DNA of 64,000 nt from Vibrio splendidus (GCF_001557875.1 NZ_LNRF01000003.1:186001-250000); one strand, 5' to 3'. Shown: positions 44,828-57,276, numbered from the stretch's first letter. Translations and numbers: made by a program. The notes: generated by a model not told the origin, from the letters alone.

Positions 44828-45964
44828 TTAGTAAGCTGAAACGTCGTTATCTTCGATGTGTTTCTTATCTAGACGACCGAACATTTTGTAGTATGTCCAA
44901 GTTGTGTAGCCAAGAATCACAGGAACCATTACCGCCGCAACTGCGGTCATAAGACCAAGCGTTAGCTCACTCGCTGTTGAATCCCACATAGTCAAACTAT
45001 GGTTAGGGTTCAGGCTTGATGGCATTACAAATGGGAACATTGCAAAACCAGCCGTTAAAATAACACCAGCGTTAGATAGACTTGAGAACAAGAATGCGAA
45101 ACCACCACGCTCAAAGCGAGATGCAATCACAGCAAGCAGTGGCATTGCTACACCAAGGATCGGCGCAGCCCACATTGCAGGATACGTTTCGAAGTTTGTC
45201 ATCCAAGCACCCACTTGAAGTGAGACTTCTTTGTTTAGTGGGTTTGAGTCTGCAAACGTATCGATAGTGCTCGTGATTACATAACCTTCGATAGATTGAA
45301 CCCAGAAGCCCCCAATAACGAACAGAGCAATTGCAATTAGACCAGTGATCTGAGCAACGTTACGAGCTCGGCGATGCAGATCTTCTGTTGTCTTCATTTG
45401 AAGCCATGTTGCACCTTGCATTACGAACAACATTAGAGCCAACACGCCACATAGTAATGCAAACGGGTTCAGCAGAGCGAAGAACGTACCGTGGTACTTC
45501 GACATCATTAGACTGTTCAGATCAAATGGTACACCTTGTAATAGGTTACCAAATGCAACACCAAAAATGATTGGTGGTACTGTGCCACTAAAGCAAAGTG
45601 CGTAGTCCCAAGTTTTGCGCCATTTTGGGTCTTCAATCTTAGAACGGTAGTCAAGTGCAAGTGGTCGTAACCAAAGCGCAGCTAACGTCGCGTACATTGC
45701 GAAGTAGAAGCCAGAAAACGACGTTGCGTAAACCAGTGGCCATGCAGCAAACAATGCACCACCCGCAGTGATAAGCCAAACTTGGTTGCCATCCCAGTGA
45801 GGGGCAATAGTATTCAGCATAATACGACGTTCAGTGTCGCTCTTACCGATAACAGGAGAAAGAGCGGCAACACCCATATCGAAGCCATCAGTTACAGCGA
45901 AACCAACCAGTAGAACACCGATCAATACCCACCAAATAAGTCGTAAGCTTTCGTAATCAAACAT
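44828..45964 (-). CDS. cydB: Cytochrome bd ubiquinol oxidase subunit II CydB
   Basis: 378 residues, eight or more membrane helices. It begins MFDYESLRLIWWVLIGVLLVGFAVTDGFDMGV, the standard CydB opening with the acidic pair in the first helix. HWDGNQVWLITAGGALFAAWP and FPFVMPSSLNPNHSLTMWD are also family hallmarks. With CydA and CydX it reduces oxygen at high affinity in the inner membrane. It lies 13 nt after cydA. Confidence 0.97.
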   Translation of the reverse strand: MFDYESLRLIWWVLIGVLLVGFAVTDGFDMGVAALSPVIGKSDTERRIMLNTIAPHWDGNQVWLITAGGALFAAWPLVYATSFSGFYFAMYATLAALWLRPLALDYRSKIEDPKWRKTWDYALCFSGTVPPIIFGVAFGNLLQGVPFDLNSLMMSKYHGTFFALLNPFALLCGVLALMLFVMQGATWLQMKTTEDLHRRARNVAQITGLIAIALFVIGGFWVQSIEGYVITSTIDTFADSNPLNKEVSLQVGAWMTNFETYPAMWAAPILGVAMPLLAVIASRFERGGFAFLFSSLSNAGVILTAGFAMFPFVMPSSLNPNHSLTMWDSTASELTLGLMTAVAAVMVPVILGYTTWTYYKMFGRLDKKHIEDNDVSAY

Positions 45965-45977
45965 AATATTCCCTCAC

Positions 45978-47564
45978 TTATACTTCGACTGAACGGCTAA
46001 CTTTGTCTTCAACAGAGTTATCGTTTTGTTCAAAGTGGTAACGGCCTGTCTTTAAGCTACTTGGACCTTTACGTGCGAATTTTAGCATTAGGTAAACTTC
46101 AGCAATCAAGAACACTGTGTACAGTGCCAGGATAGCGAATAGAGAAGTCCAAAGCTGTTCAATAGTCAGTGCTGATGCAGCAACGTTAACCGGTAGGATT
46201 TCACCAACCGCCCATGGTTGACGACCAAACTCAGCAACGAACCAACCTGCTTCAATCGCAATCCAAGGCAGTGGGATTGAGAATAGCGCAGCTTTAAGTA
46301 CCCATGGTTTCTGTTCGATCTTCTGACGACACGTTTGAACAAACGCAGCACCGAATACAAACAGCATGATGAAGCCACAAGCTACCATCAGACGGAATGA
46401 CCAGAATAGAGGCCAAACTGTTGGGATAGAATCATCCGCAGCCATTTGGATTTGGTCTTCAGTTGCGTCAACAACGTTGTCTGTGTAGCGCTTAAGAAGT
46501 AGACCGTAACCTAGGTCACCTTTAACTTCGTCGAACGCCGCCATGTTTTCTTCAGACTTATCGCCTGAACGTAGCTTTTCAAGCAGCTCGTATGCGTACA
46601 TGCCCGTACGAATACGATCAACGTGGTCATCACGTAAGTCACGCAGACCTGTTACTTCTTTATCAAGAGAACGTGTTGCGATGATACCCATTACGTAAGG
46701 AATCTTAATTGCGTAGTCAGTATCCATTGTTTCTTGATTTGGAATACCGAAAACCGTGAATGCAGCTGGTGCTTCTTCAGTGTGCCACTCTGCTTCTACC
46801 GCAGCGAGCTTCACTTTTTGAACTTCACCAAGCTCGTAACCAGACTCATCACCGAGTACGATTACTGACAAAATCGCCGCCATACCGAAAGATGCTGCAA
46901 TCGCGAAAGAACGACGAGCAAAGGCAAGGTCACGACCTTTAAGAATGTAGTATGAGCTGATACCAAGGATGAACATTGCACCCGTTGTGTAACCAGACGC
47001 TACTGTGTGAACGAATTTAACCTGTGCTACTGGGTTTAGTACAACTTCAGCGAAGCTCACCATTTCCATACGCATAGTTTCAAAGTTAAATTCCGCACCC
47101 ACTGGGTTTTGCATCCAGCCGTTAGCTACCAAGATCCAAAGCGCAGAGAAGTTAGAACCAAGTGCTACTAACCAAGTTACCGCTAAGTGTTGACGCTTCG
47201 ACAATCTGTCCCAACCGAAGAAGAAAAGACCAACAAAAGTAGACTCTAGGAAGAATGCAACAAGCGCTTCGATAGCCAGCGGAGCACCAAAGATGTCGCC
47301 AACATAGTGAGAATAGTAAGACCAGTTAGTACCGAACTGGAACTCCATGGTTAAGCCTGTCGCTACACCAAGAGCAAAGTTAATACCAAACAATTTACCC
47401 CAGAACTTGGTCATGTCCTTGTAAATTTGCTTGCCAGTCATTACATAAACTGACTCCATTATGGCAAGTAGAAATGCCATACCTAGTGTCAGTGGAACAA
47501 ATAGGAAGTGATACATCGCTGTAAATGCAAATTGCAATCGCGACAGATCAACAACATCAATCAT
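45978..47564 (-). CDS. cydA: Cytochrome bd ubiquinol oxidase subunit I CydA
   Basis: 528 residues from ATG 47564, which follows AAAGGAGTTACC; the frame continues upstream to 47594, but [20 protein letters not shown] is the family start and contains haem ligand His. The quinol-binding Q loop and long-form segment ([45 protein letters not shown]) place it among the long-Q-loop enzymes as in E. coli. It ends with the usual VEDK-rich tail. The 550-nt upstream gap carries an FNR-type box. Confidence 0.97.
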   Translation of the reverse strand: MIDVVDLSRLQFAFTAMYHFLFVPLTLGMAFLLAIMESVYVMTGKQIYKDMTKFWGKLFGINFALGVATGLTMEFQFGTNWSYYSHYVGDIFGAPLAIEALVAFFLESTFVGLFFFGWDRLSKRQHLAVTWLVALGSNFSALWILVANGWMQNPVGAEFNFETMRMEMVSFAEVVLNPVAQVKFVHTVASGYTTGAMFILGISSYYILKGRDLAFARRSFAIAASFGMAAILSVIVLGDESGYELGEVQKVKLAAVEAEWHTEEAPAAFTVFGIPNQETMDTDYAIKIPYVMGIIATRSLDKEVTGLRDLRDDHVDRIRTGMYAYELLEKLRSGDKSEENMAAFDEVKGDLGYGLLLKRYTDNVVDATEDQIQMAADDSIPTVWPLFWSFRLMVACGFIMLFVFGAAFVQTCRQKIEQKPWVLKAALFSIPLPWIAIEAGWFVAEFGRQPWAVGEILPVNVAASALTIEQLWTSLFAILALYTVFLIAEVYLMLKFARKGPSSLKTGRYHFEQNDNSVEDKVSRSVEV

Positions 47565-47779
47565 GGTAACTCCTTTGTGTCGGCTGAATGACACTTGTGT
47601 GATTATTCACCGCAAAAATCCATGTTAAAACAATTTATATGATTGTTATTACAAATTGAAATTTGTAGCAAAAACGTACCGTTATAGTTAGATTATTGTT
47701 AAGCATGAGCTAATATAGCTGGCGCTAATATTACTGGTAAAATCAGTATGTTTCAAAAGATTTATAGGAGAAGCCTGCG

Positions 47780-47793
47780 TTGATTTGTATCAA
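47780..47793 (-). promoter_or_regulatory. FNR-type box upstream of cydA
   Basis: TTGATTTGTATCAA matches the FNR consensus TTGAT-N4-ATCAA perfectly. It lies 216 nt before the cydA ATG in a gene-free stretch (47565-48073). cyd genes are controlled by FNR and ArcA in relatives, so oxygen control is expected. No other gene or clear hairpin is visible in the gap. Confidence 0.7.
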
Positions 47794-48073
47794 TTTTATT
47801 CACGCAAATTAGAGGTATTTTTGAACAATCATGACTAAAATCACACCAATTTGAGCTCTGTTAATAAGAGCGCATGATATCTGTGACAAAAGCTCAGCAC
47901 CGCTTCAACATACAAATTACAACTACCCATAAAGTATTAACAAAAATTATGACAACTTATTTCAATTCTTGTTAGCCAAATCAAACCTGAAATCAAAGTT
48001 TTCATTTTTGAAAGCTCTATTCGGCATTTTTATCGATTCGCGCAAAGAGTTGTTATTCAGTAAAATGCAAAAA

Positions 48074-48098
48074 ATCCCAGCGCTTATGCAACTGGGAT
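48074..48098 (-). terminator. Terminator after ruvB
   Basis: Arms ATCCCAG / CTGGGAT around an 11-nt loop, followed by TTTTTT on the minus strand, 18 nt past the ruvB stop. Confidence 0.85.
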
Positions 48099-48115
48099 CT
48101 TTAAAAATGAATAAT

Positions 48116-49132
48116 TTAACGATTTGACGGCTTATCTATACCGAAATGTAAATAGGCTCTGTCAGTCGCGATTCGACCTCTTGGTGTTCTTTGTAGATAA
48201 CCTTGCTGAATCAAGTAAGGCTCTAAGACATCTTCAATGGTGTCTCTCTCTTCACCAATCGCGGCAGCCATGTTGTCGATACCAACCGGACCACCACCAA
48301 ACTTCTCCATAATCGCCAGCAGAAGCTTTCTGTCCATGTAGTCGAAACCTTTAGCATCGACATCCAACATGTTTAGCGCTTTGTCAGCAACCTCTGGGCA
48401 AATATGTCCGTCGCCTTTCACTTCCGCATAATCGCGAACACGGCGCAGTAGACGGTTAGCAATACGTGGCGTACCACGAGCTCGGCGAGCCACTTCTAAC
48501 GCCCCTTCAGACTCCATCGAAAGACCAAGACAATCAGCACTACGTTGAACAATGTTTTGTAGGTCTTCAACCTTGTAGTATTCAAGACGCTGAGTAATAC
48601 CGAAACGGTCACGTAACGGCGATGTCAATGAGCCAGCACGAGTGGTTGCGCCAATCAAAGTAAAAGGAGGAAGATCGATCTTGATAGAACGCGCCGCTGG
48701 GCCTTCGCCAATCATAATGTCTAATTGGTAGTCTTCCATTGCTGGATACAACACCTCTTCAACCACTGGGCTAAGGCGGTGGATCTCATCAATGAATAGC
48801 ACATCATTTTCTTCAAGATTGGTCAGCAGCGCCGCTAGGTCACCCGCTTTTTCTAGAACAGGGCCTGAAGTGGTACGAATGTTGACATCCATCTCATTGG
48901 CAACAATGTTCGCCAACGTGGTTTTACCCAAACCTGGAGGACCAAATATCAACAGATGGTCGAGCGCCTCATTACGCAGTTGTGCCGCTTTGATGAAAAT
49001 CTCCATCTGGCCACGAACGTGATCCTGGCCTTGATAGTCGGCAAGTGCTTTAGGGCGTATTGCACGATCAATGACATCTTCATCTTTGAATACTGGGTTA
49101 TCCGGTGCAATAAGGCGATCGGCTTCAATCAT
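48116..49132 (-). CDS. ruvB: Holliday junction branch-migration ATPase RuvB
   Basis: 338 residues. AAA+ motor with Walker [12 protein letters not shown], Walker [11 protein letters not shown], sensor 1 [11 protein letters not shown] and arginine-finger region SPLRDRFGI. The C-terminal winged helix holds [15 protein letters not shown]. Two hexameric rings flank RuvA at the junction and pump DNA. It lies 103 nt after ruvA. Confidence 0.98.
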   Translation of the reverse strand: MIEADRLIAPDNPVFKDEDVIDRAIRPKALADYQGQDHVRGQMEIFIKAAQLRNEALDHLLIFGPPGLGKTTLANIVANEMDVNIRTTSGPVLEKAGDLAALLTNLEENDVLFIDEIHRLSPVVEEVLYPAMEDYQLDIMIGEGPAARSIKIDLPPFTLIGATTRAGSLTSPLRDRFGITQRLEYYKVEDLQNIVQRSADCLGLSMESEGALEVARRARGTPRIANRLLRRVRDYAEVKGDGHICPEVADKALNMLDVDAKGFDYMDRKLLLAIMEKFGGGPVGIDNMAAAIGEERDTIEDVLEPYLIQQGYLQRTPRGRIATDRAYLHFGIDKPSNR

Positions 49133-49235
49133 AAATTCTGCTATTCCTAACTATACTCTTGTTGACTCTGCGCTTCTTGACTCTGTGTAAAGGCAAAGTG
49201 AATGAGTCTATTTTGTCGAACAAGTATATCGGGTA

Positions 49236-49847
49236 TTAAACCATCGATTTCAGAGCTTCGCGAATCAACTGTTCGCTGGTCATGCCATCTTTAGCCACTT
49301 GAGAAACCACCTTAGAAGCTTGAGTCGGCTTGTAGCCTAATGCAAGTAGTGCACTTACCGCTTCTTCTTCAGCGTCGTGAACGGTTGGCATAGAATCAAT
49401 CGGAGCTGCATCCGTCGCTGGAGTAAACAGGTCACCCGCGCCCCACCCTTTCAGGCGGTCTTTCATTTCAACAACCAGACGTTCTGCAGTTTTCTTACCC
49501 ACACCCGGAAGTTTAACCAGCGTAGAGATGTCTTCACGCTCAACACTCTGAACAAACTGGCTAGCCGTCATGCCTGAAAGAATGCCAAGGCCTAGCTTAG
49601 GACCCACACCGTTCGCTTTGATGACTTCACGGAACAGCGCACGCTCTTTAACTGTGTTAAAACCATAAAGTAGCTGCGCATCTTCACGTACAACAAAGTG
49701 CGTGTAGATGATTGCCTCTTCGCCCACGTTTGGTAATTCGTAAAAACAGCTCATTGGCATTTGAACTTCATAGCCAACGCCACTCACTTCGATTAGTAAT
49801 TCTGGTGGCTGTTTTTCTATTAATGTACCGCGTAGACGTCCGATCAC
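49236..49847 (-). CDS. ruvA: Holliday junction DNA-binding protein RuvA
   Basis: 203 residues: the N-terminal OB fold ([28 protein letters not shown]), two helix-hairpin-helix motifs ([16 protein letters not shown] and [19 protein letters not shown]), and domain III that grips RuvB at the end. It is separated from the upstream chemoreceptor gene by a terminator hairpin, so it must have its own promoter in about 45 nt. No clear SOS (LexA) box was recognised there. Confidence 0.98.
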   Translation of the reverse strand: MIGRLRGTLIEKQPPELLIEVSGVGYEVQMPMSCFYELPNVGEEAIIYTHFVVREDAQLLYGFNTVKERALFREVIKANGVGPKLGLGILSGMTASQFVQSVEREDISTLVKLPGVGKKTAERLVVEMKDRLKGWGAGDLFTPATDAAPIDSMPTVHDAEEEAVSALLALGYKPTQASKVVSQVAKDGMTSEQLIREALKSMV

Positions 49848-49890
49848 AATTCACTCTCTTGATGGAATATAATTTGAGGGACAGAATATA

Positions 49891-49918
49891 AAAGAACTGG
49901 ATGCTTATCCAGTTCTTT
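49891..49918 (-). terminator. Terminator between chemoreceptor gene and ruvA
   Basis: Perfect 12-bp arms AAAGAACTGGAT / ATCCAGTTCTTT with a 4-nt loop, 22 nt past the chemoreceptor stop. Confidence 0.85.
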
Positions 49919-49939
49919 GTGTTTATTAGGATGATTTAT

Positions 49940-51400
49940 TTAAGCTTGCTTAGCTTGAGAAACCACGCTATTCAAGCTTTCGACCAGTTCTTTTACTGAG
50001 GTGACATGACATGTCAATTCTGAGCCGTAATTGGCGACTAAGCCTGAAACGGATTTGGTTTCTGCAACGCTCTGCGCCACTTCTGAACTCGCGAGATCGA
50101 GTTCTTTCAATGAGCTCATCTGCATCGCCATAATATTGGTCAGTTGGTTTACATCAGTAGAAATGGTTTGCACCTCAGAGATAATGCCGTTCATTTCATT
50201 GGCCGTAGTTTCAATGATCGCTCTGCCGTGTTCCACTTCTTCTTTACTTCGGTCTAATAAGGTTCGAATTTCTATCGCGGAGTGACTGCTTTTCGCAGAT
50301 AGCTCTCTCACTTGGTCTGCAACTACCGCAAAACCTCGCCCTTGCTCACCGGCACGAGCCGCTTCTATAGCTGCGTTAAGTGCTAATAGGTTGGTTTGCT
50401 CGGCAACAGAGGTAATCAGATCAGCGACTTTCATGATCTCTTGATTGCTTTGAATGATCTGGCTGATTGCACTGGTTGAAGCTTCTAGTGATTCTGAGCT
50501 CTTCTGCGCTTTAGTTCCCACGGCTTCGCTACGCTCTTTTAGCTCACCCACAAATGAGTTTGATTCTTCGATACCTTGAGTCATTTGGTGCAATTGTTGG
50601 CTCATCTGTTCTGCTGCACTCGCCTGAGATTCGCAATTGATGTTCAGCACCTCAACTTGAGCATGCAGATCTTGCGACTGCTGGTCCAAGTGAACAGATA
50701 CACCCTGTAAGCTTTCAGAGTTTGAGTTAGCTTGGTCAAGGACAATCGAAAGTCGTCCTTCACTTTGCGTCGCTTGATTGGCAACGTGTTGACTTTCTGA
50801 AATCGCATCTTCTGCCATTTCAATCGCCACCTCTTTTTGCTTAGCGGTAAACGCTTGAGCAATACAGATCACCACCAGCGGCATGATTACACCAGACCAG
50901 GTTTCAACGACCACGGCTTCCGGAGTAAGTACTAACTGCGGAAATTCAAAGCCATCAAGGTGAGCCGACGTCATCATCAATGACACGCCAATCACTAGCC
51001 CACTCCATACCAAGGCGACAATGCGTGTTCCCGATAAGAAAAAAGCGACTACTAACAAAGGAACCCAATAAGCCTGAGTCGATGCCACCACACCACCGCT
51101 TTGGTAAATGATATTCAGCGCGTGTACTGCCATGCCGACAAAGCCAAAATTCAATGCCAAACTAGGCTTGCGGGTAATGCGTAATAAAAGTGCAGAGACT
51201 AATTCAAAGGCGATAAGAAATACGGAAGTGGCAACTAGCAGTTGCTCTTCATGTTTGGTCCACTTAATGAGGCTGTAGACACCTACGAAGAAGGCGATAA
51301 AAGTGAAGAGTAATAAAATATCGGCTTGTCTGACTTCGTTGCTATTCCATCCATTACTTTTGGGTAGAAACAGCGCGCGCCACAGCTTGATTGGGTTCAT
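49940..51400 (-). CDS. Methyl-accepting chemotaxis protein with multi-helix membrane N-terminus
   Basis: 486 residues. The N-terminal 190 residues form about six membrane helices with very short loops and no periplasmic ligand domain, so it probably senses through the membrane part (energy, redox or a hydrophobic cue). The C-terminal cytoplasmic coiled coil holds the conserved MCP tip [35 protein letters not shown]. It has no HAMP domain that I can see. It lies between ruvC and ruvA in the same direction, where other vibrios have those genes side by side, and ends in its own terminator. Confidence 0.92.
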   Translation of the reverse strand: MNPIKLWRALFLPKSNGWNSNEVRQADILLLFTFIAFFVGVYSLIKWTKHEEQLLVATSVFLIAFELVSALLLRITRKPSLALNFGFVGMAVHALNIIYQSGGVVASTQAYWVPLLVVAFFLSGTRIVALVWSGLVIGVSLMMTSAHLDGFEFPQLVLTPEAVVVETWSGVIMPLVVICIAQAFTAKQKEVAIEMAEDAISESQHVANQATQSEGRLSIVLDQANSNSESLQGVSVHLDQQSQDLHAQVEVLNINCESQASAAEQMSQQLHQMTQGIEESNSFVGELKERSEAVGTKAQKSSESLEASTSAISQIIQSNQEIMKVADLITSVAEQTNLLALNAAIEAARAGEQGRGFAVVADQVRELSAKSSHSAIEIRTLLDRSKEEVEHGRAIIETTANEMNGIISEVQTISTDVNQLTNIMAMQMSSLKELDLASSEVAQSVAETKSVSGLVANYGSELTCHVTSVKELVESLNSVVSQAKQA

Positions 51401-51592
51401 CAGTGATCATCCTTGATTAACTTGTAAGACCTCCGACCAATGTTAATAACATGTTAAATGATACGCAATGTTATTATTTGGTTTGTGTTCGAAAGATCTC
51501 ATTTCATCAAGGATTTAGGAGCGTCTTGCTTTGAGCTAAACGAGGCGTAAGGCTCATGGAATGCAAACTTTTAGAAAGCAGAGAGATGGGAC

Positions 51593-52114
51593 TTAACGGT
51601 AGCGCCCTTTTCTCGCGCCTGTCGCCTTACCTGCCAGTGCTATCAAGGTTTTATTAGTGTTGGCGTGAGTGATCGCTACGCCAAGAGCATCGGCAGCATC
51701 GGCCTGTGGTTTAGCAGGCAACTTAAGCATGCTCATCACCATGTTTTGAACCATCGACTTATCAGCACCACCATTACCTGTCACCGCTTGCTTGATTAAA
51801 CGAGCCGCATATTCATGGACGGGCAGATCAGCATTCACAGCAGCCACTATCGCACTGCCACGAGCTTGTCCAAGCTTAAGTGCAGAATCCGCATTCTTCG
51901 CCATGAAGACCTGCTCAATAGCGAACACATCCGGCTGAAACTGAGTGATGATTTCGCTCACACCGGCGTAGATTTGTTTGAGTCGACCCGGCAGTTCTTT
52001 TTCAGAGGTGCGAATACAACCGCTACCTAAGTAATATAGATGACGACCATTTTGACGAATCACGCCATAGCCGGTAATACGCGAGCCAGGGTCAATCCCT
52101 AAGATAATAGACAT
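51593..52114 (-). CDS. ruvC: Holliday junction resolvase RuvC
   Basis: 173 residues. The catalytic acidic set is visible: D8 in [14 protein letters not shown], the Glu of [11 protein letters not shown], and the Asp pair in [17 protein letters not shown]. It cuts the junction bound by RuvAB. It lies between the aspS terminator and the chemoreceptor gene and so has its own promoter in about 60 nt. Confidence 0.98.
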   Translation of the reverse strand: MSIILGIDPGSRITGYGVIRQNGRHLYYLGSGCIRTSEKELPGRLKQIYAGVSEIITQFQPDVFAIEQVFMAKNADSALKLGQARGSAIVAAVNADLPVHEYAARLIKQAVTGNGGADKSMVQNMVMSMLKLPAKPQADAADALGVAITHANTNKTLIALAGKATGARKGRYR

Positions 52115-52173
52115 AACTTCAATACTGATTATTTATACATGCTTTATGAGCTTAGTATATCGAACGCAAAAAA

Positions 52174-52200
52174 AAATGCCCGTCAAATTAACGGGCATTT
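52174..52200 (-). terminator. Terminator after aspS
   Basis: Arms AAATGCCCGT / ACGGGCATTT with a 7-nt loop and a long T-run on the minus strand, about 90 nt past the aspS stop. Confidence 0.9.
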
Positions 52201-52285
52201 TCTAATTTACTGGCAAGTCTTGGCTAATAAATTAAGAGCTCTCTATCAACTAGGATCTCTTCATCAGCAAGAAAAGATAACAGGC

Positions 52286-54064
52286 TTACGCTTGCTCTTT
52301 TTTCTCTGCCAATTTAACTGCGATTGCTAGCTCTTCCAGTGATGCTGGGTTCGCTAGGCTTGGCGCGTCTGTTAGTAGACATGCTGCAGCTGTTGTTTTC
52401 GGGAATGCGATAACGTCACGGATGTTCTCAGTACCACAAAGCAGCATTGCTAGACGGTCAAGACCGAATGCTAGACCTGCGTGTGGTGGCGTACCGTACT
52501 TAAGCGCTTCAAGTAGGAAGCCGAATTTCTCTTGTTGCTCTTGTGCTTCGATACCTAGGATACCGAATACCGCTGTTTGCATTTCTGCGTTGTGAATACG
52601 TACAGAACCACCGCCTACTTCGTAGCCGTTGATTACCATGTCGTATGCATCAGAATTTGCTGCTGCTGGGTTCGCTTTAAGCTCTTCCGCGTTCACACCT
52701 AGTGGTGATGTGAATGGGTGGTGCATTGCGTGTAGGTTACCTTCGCCGTCTTCTTCGAACATTGGGAAGTCAACAACCCACAGTGGAGCCCATGCAGATG
52801 TGTCTGTTAGCTCTAGATCAGTACCTAGTTTAAGACGAAGTGCGCCCATTGCTTCAGCAACGATGCCCGCTTTGTCTGCGCCGAACAGAATGATATCGCC
52901 AGATTCAGCTTGAGTGCGATCTAGAATACCGTTGATTACGTCTTCGCTTAGGAATTTAGCAACTGGAGATTGAATACCTTCCATGCCTGCAGCACGGTCG
53001 TTAACCTTCATCCAAGCTAGGCCTTTCGCGCCGTAGATGTTTACGTGTTCAGCGTAACCGTCGATTTGCTTACGAGTTAGCTTAGCACCACCTGGAACAC
53101 GGATAACCGCTACGCGACCTTTTTCGTCGTTAGCTGGACCAGAGAATACCTTGAATTCAACGTCTTTAACCAAGTCAGCAACGTCCACTAGCTCTAGTGG
53201 GTTACGTAGGTCTGGCTTATCAGAACCGAAACGACGAATCGCTTCAGAGAAAGGCATTACTGGGAATTGACCTAGTTCAACATCTAGAAGTTCTTTCCAC
53301 ATATCGTGAACAAGCTTCTCAGTCACGTTACGTACTTCTTGAGAAGTCATGAAAGATGTTTCGATATCGATTTGAGTAAATTCAGGCTGACGGTCAGCAC
53401 GTAAATCTTCATCACGGAAACATTTAACGATTTGGTAGTAACGGTCAAAACCAGACATCATCAGCAGTTGCTTGAACAGCTGAGGAGATTGAGGAAGTGC
53501 GTAGAAGCTACCTTTGTGAACACGGCTTGGTACTAGGTAGTCACGAGCACCTTCTGGTGTCGCTTTCGTTAGTACTGGCGTTTCGATGTCTAGGAACAGG
53601 TTCTCATCAAGGAAACGACGAACGAAGCTAGAAGCACGTGCACGAAGCTTGATACGGTCGCTCATTTCTGGACGACGAAGATCGATGTAACGGTACTTAA
53701 GACGCTGCTCTTCAGAGTTCGTTTGGTTGAAGTCTAGTGGAAGCGCTTCTGAACGGTTGATGATCTCTAGACCAGTTGCGTAAAGTTCTACTTCACCAGT
53801 AGCCATGTCTTTATTTACTTGGCTGTCCGGACGAACTCGTACTTCACCAGTAAACTTGATACAGAATTCATTACGCAGTTGGTTAGCGATCGGGAAGATA
53901 TCTTTCATATCTGGATCGACAACAACCTGAACGATGCCTTCACGATCACGCATATCAATAAAGATAAGACCGCCTAAATCACGGCGACGGTTTACCCAGC
54001 CGCACAATTCTACAGTTTGTCCCGCCAGGGACTTGTTCAGGTTACCACAGTAATGGGTACGCAT
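52286..54064 (-). CDS. aspS: Aspartyl-tRNA synthetase AspS
   Basis: 592 residues, bacterial length. An N-terminal OB-fold anticodon-binding domain ([31 protein letters not shown]) leads to the class II catalytic core with motif 2 ([19 protein letters not shown]) and motif 3 ([13 protein letters not shown]). A bacterial GAD insertion domain spans about 290-410. It charges tRNA-Asp in the cytoplasm. Confidence 0.98.
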   Translation of the reverse strand: MRTHYCGNLNKSLAGQTVELCGWVNRRRDLGGLIFIDMRDREGIVQVVVDPDMKDIFPIANQLRNEFCIKFTGEVRVRPDSQVNKDMATGEVELYATGLEIINRSEALPLDFNQTNSEEQRLKYRYIDLRRPEMSDRIKLRARASSFVRRFLDENLFLDIETPVLTKATPEGARDYLVPSRVHKGSFYALPQSPQLFKQLLMMSGFDRYYQIVKCFRDEDLRADRQPEFTQIDIETSFMTSQEVRNVTEKLVHDMWKELLDVELGQFPVMPFSEAIRRFGSDKPDLRNPLELVDVADLVKDVEFKVFSGPANDEKGRVAVIRVPGGAKLTRKQIDGYAEHVNIYGAKGLAWMKVNDRAAGMEGIQSPVAKFLSEDVINGILDRTQAESGDIILFGADKAGIVAEAMGALRLKLGTDLELTDTSAWAPLWVVDFPMFEEDGEGNLHAMHHPFTSPLGVNAEELKANPAAANSDAYDMVINGYEVGGGSVRIHNAEMQTAVFGILGIEAQEQQEKFGFLLEALKYGTPPHAGLAFGLDRLAMLLCGTENIRDVIAFPKTTAAACLLTDAPSLANPASLEELAIAVKLAEKKEQA

Positions 54065-54344
54065 AATGAATTTCCCAATCTCTTAATAATTTACTAATTT
54101 CCAAGCTGTAGGTGTCAAGATAGCCCTACAGAGCAAAGGATCATTTATACGCGGAAACTCGCTTAAAATCGACCTTCCACATTCGAATTTATTGTGTTTT
54201 ATCTGGCTTTGCTGCTTTTTAGCCCATCAAGTGCGCAAAGATTCATCAAAACCGAAAAAATTGCGATAATTATATCTCGAAAGTACCTTAATCAGCAAAA
54301 CTCTCGTACAGTAGATTTTCATTTCGATTAAAAGCAGTAATGTG

Positions 54345-55250
54345 ATGACTAATGGTGCAAAAACGATGGACACTTTACCTCTAAGACTTGGATTAACCAT
54401 GTGGTCTCACTCTGAGTGGCAAAGTCAGTTATATGGCAAGGGAACCAAGCCTGCGGAACGCTTAGAAAAGTACACGCAAGTTTTTCATACCGTCGAGGGC
54501 AACACGACCTTTTACGCTACGCCAAGTATGTCTACCGTTCATAATTGGAAAGCTGCCAGTCACGATGATTTCAAGTTCACCTTCAAATTGCCCAAATTCA
54601 TCACCCACCAGCAGCAACTGAGGCACTGCCAAGCAGAGCTCAAAGAGTTCTTGATGACTATGTCGCCACTGCATGACCGCGTTGGTCAATGGACAATTCA
54701 ACTGCCACATAGTTTTGAGCCCAGCATGCTGCCTGCCCTACAAAAGTTTTGCACCTTATTCCCAAAAGATATGCAGCTCGGCGTCGAAGTTCGCCACTTG
54801 GGTTTCTTTGATAAGGGCGATGCGGAAAAATGCTTCAACCAATGGCTGGTTGAGGAAGGCATCAATCGCATCATTATGGACAGCCGCCCCGTTTTCTCTG
54901 CGCCACCCACCACAGAAGCGGTGATCGATGCGCATCAGAAAAAACCGCGTGTTCCTGTTCATGCAATTGCGACCGCCAATAACCCGATGATTCGATTTAT
55001 TGGTCACCCAGACCAAGAACCCAATATTGAGTTTTTTAAGCCTTGGTTTACCAAAATTCCAAACTGGCTAAGCGAAGGGAAACAACCGTATTTAATGATT
55101 CACACCCCAGACAATAATCATGCGCCTGAACTTGCCATCGCTATTTATGAGCTGTTGCAAAAGCAAGTGTCTGAAAATACGTCATTATTATTGCCCGATC
55201 TGGCTCAGTTTCCAGCTCAAAAAGGCAACCATCAAATCTCGATGTTTTAA
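54345..55250 (+). CDS. DUF72 (YecE-like) protein
   Basis: About 301 residues. It matches the DUF72/YecE family (LRLGLTMWSHSEWQSQLYG at the start; FHTVEGNTTFYATPS; FTFKLPKFITH; LGVEVRHLGFFD; YLMIHTPDNNHAPELA), a TIM-barrel-like fold of unknown function. ATG 54345 is preceded by an in-frame GTG; ATG 54366 is a possible shorter start, as ribosome sites are weak. It lies just before cmoA, as yecE, cmoA and cmoB also lie near each other in enterobacteria. Confidence 0.88.
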   Translation: MTNGAKTMDTLPLRLGLTMWSHSEWQSQLYGKGTKPAERLEKYTQVFHTVEGNTTFYATPSMSTVHNWKAASHDDFKFTFKLPKFITHQQQLRHCQAELKEFLMTMSPLHDRVGQWTIQLPHSFEPSMLPALQKFCTLFPKDMQLGVEVRHLGFFDKGDAEKCFNQWLVEEGINRIIMDSRPVFSAPPTTEAVIDAHQKKPRVPVHAIATANNPMIRFIGHPDQEPNIEFFKPWFTKIPNWLSEGKQPYLMIHTPDNNHAPELAIAIYELLQKQVSENTSLLLPDLAQFPAQKGNHQISMF

Positions 55251-55371
55251 CCCATCATCTTTGAGTAACTTCGAACCTTGAGCTAAATCTCAGTTTTCGT
55301 GACAGTGGCGCTTTTTTTACGTAAAATACGTCCCCTTTTATTTGGTACGAATTTTGTGCCAATTACGCTGA

Positions 55372-56118
<747 letters not shown>

Positions 56119-56167
56119 ACATTTTCGATTACGTAACAGTCGCGACACCGTTAGCACGTACTAAAAT

Positions 56168-56250
56168 GTCATCCTCAAGAGCGAGGAACGAGCGAGTTGG
56201 GGATCTCTTATCAAACATGATAAACGAGATTCCCTAGCATGTTTGTCCAC
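56168..56250 (+). repeat. Palindromic intergenic element between cmoA and cmoB
   Basis: The stretch contains CCTC..GAGG, GGGGATCTC..GAGATTCCC and CAAACATG..CATGTTTG inverted pairs within 83 nt. It resembles short interspersed palindromic elements that I recall from Vibrio intergenic regions. It lies between two genes of one pathway, where it may affect mRNA folding. Only one copy is in this window. Confidence 0.45.
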
Positions 56251-56304
56251 ACTCTTAATCGAGTGACAAATTTAATTTCTACACCACCAACTCAGTGAAA
56301 ACCT

Positions 56305-57276
56305 ATGTTTAATTTTGCCAATTTTTATCAACTTATTGCCCAAGATACTCGCCTTCAGCCGTGGCTCAATGTTCTGCCACAGCAACTGACAGATTGGCAA
56401 AATGCAGAGCACGGTGATTTCGACCGTTGGTTACGTGCACTAAACAAGATCCCACAAGGTGTACCAGACCAAGTTGACCTGAAGAACTCCGTGACGATTG
56501 GCAGCTCAACACCATTTCACACAGGTGAGCTTAAAAAGCTAGAAAGCCTATTAAAGACGTTCCACCCATGGAGAAAAGGCCCTTACACCGTTCACGATAT
56601 TCATATCGATACTGAGTGGCGTAGTGACTGGAAATGGGATCGTGTGCTTCCACATATCTCCCCATTGAAAAACCGTTCGGTTCTTGATGTAGGTTGTGGT
56701 AATGGCTACCACATGTGGCGCATGCTGGGTGAAGGTGCTCGCTTAACGGTTGGTATCGATCCTTCTCATCTATTCTTAGTTCAGTTTGAAGCAATTCGTA
56801 AGTTGATGGGCGATGACCAACGTGCACACCTCTTACCTCTAGGTATTGAGCAACTGCCAAAGCTAGAAGCCTACGACACTGTTTTCAGCATGGGTGTTCT
56901 GTACCACCGTCGTTCGCCACTTGATCACTTGATTCAACTAAAAGACCAATTGGTATCTGGCGGCGAGTTGGTGCTTGAAACCCTAGTTATTGAAGGCGAT
57001 GAAAATGCGGTACTGGTCCCTGTTGACCGTTACGCACAGATGAGAAACGTGTACTTCTTCCCTTCAGCTCGTGCACTGAAACGCTGGCTTGAACAAGTTG
57101 GCTTTGAAGACGTACGTATCGTTGATGAAAATGTCACGACAATTGGTGAACAACGCACCACAGAATGGATGACACACAACTCTCTTCCAGATTATCTAGA
57201 TCCGAACGATCCAAGCAAAACGGTTGAAGGTCACCCAGCGCCAAGACGTGCGATTTTGGTAGCAACAAAGCCATAG
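56305..57276 (+). CDS. cmoB: tRNA U34 carboxymethyltransferase CmoB
   Basis: 323 residues. The helical N-terminal part (about 1-110) leads to a methyltransferase fold ([54 protein letters not shown]). It transfers a carboxymethyl group from carboxy-SAM to 5-hydroxyuridine at tRNA position 34. It lies 186 nt after cmoA with a palindromic element in the gap. Confidence 0.97.
   Translation: MFNFANFYQLIAQDTRLQPWLNVLPQQLTDWQNAEHGDFDRWLRALNKIPQGVPDQVDLKNSVTIGSSTPFHTGELKKLESLLKTFHPWRKGPYTVHDIHIDTEWRSDWKWDRVLPHISPLKNRSVLDVGCGNGYHMWRMLGEGARLTVGIDPSHLFLVQFEAIRKLMGDDQRAHLLPLGIEQLPKLEAYDTVFSMGVLYHRRSPLDHLIQLKDQLVSGGELVLETLVIEGDENAVLVPVDRYAQMRNVYFFPSARALKRWLEQVGFEDVRIVDENVTTIGEQRTTEWMTHNSLPDYLDPNDPSKTVEGHPAPRRAILVATKP

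Noticed and set aside
49891-49918. CTGGATGCTTATCCAG as a LexA (SOS) box for ruvA.
   Set aside because: It fits CTG-N10-CAG, but it is the centre of a 12-bp terminator hairpin and lacks the AT-alternating core of known gamma-proteobacterial LexA sites.
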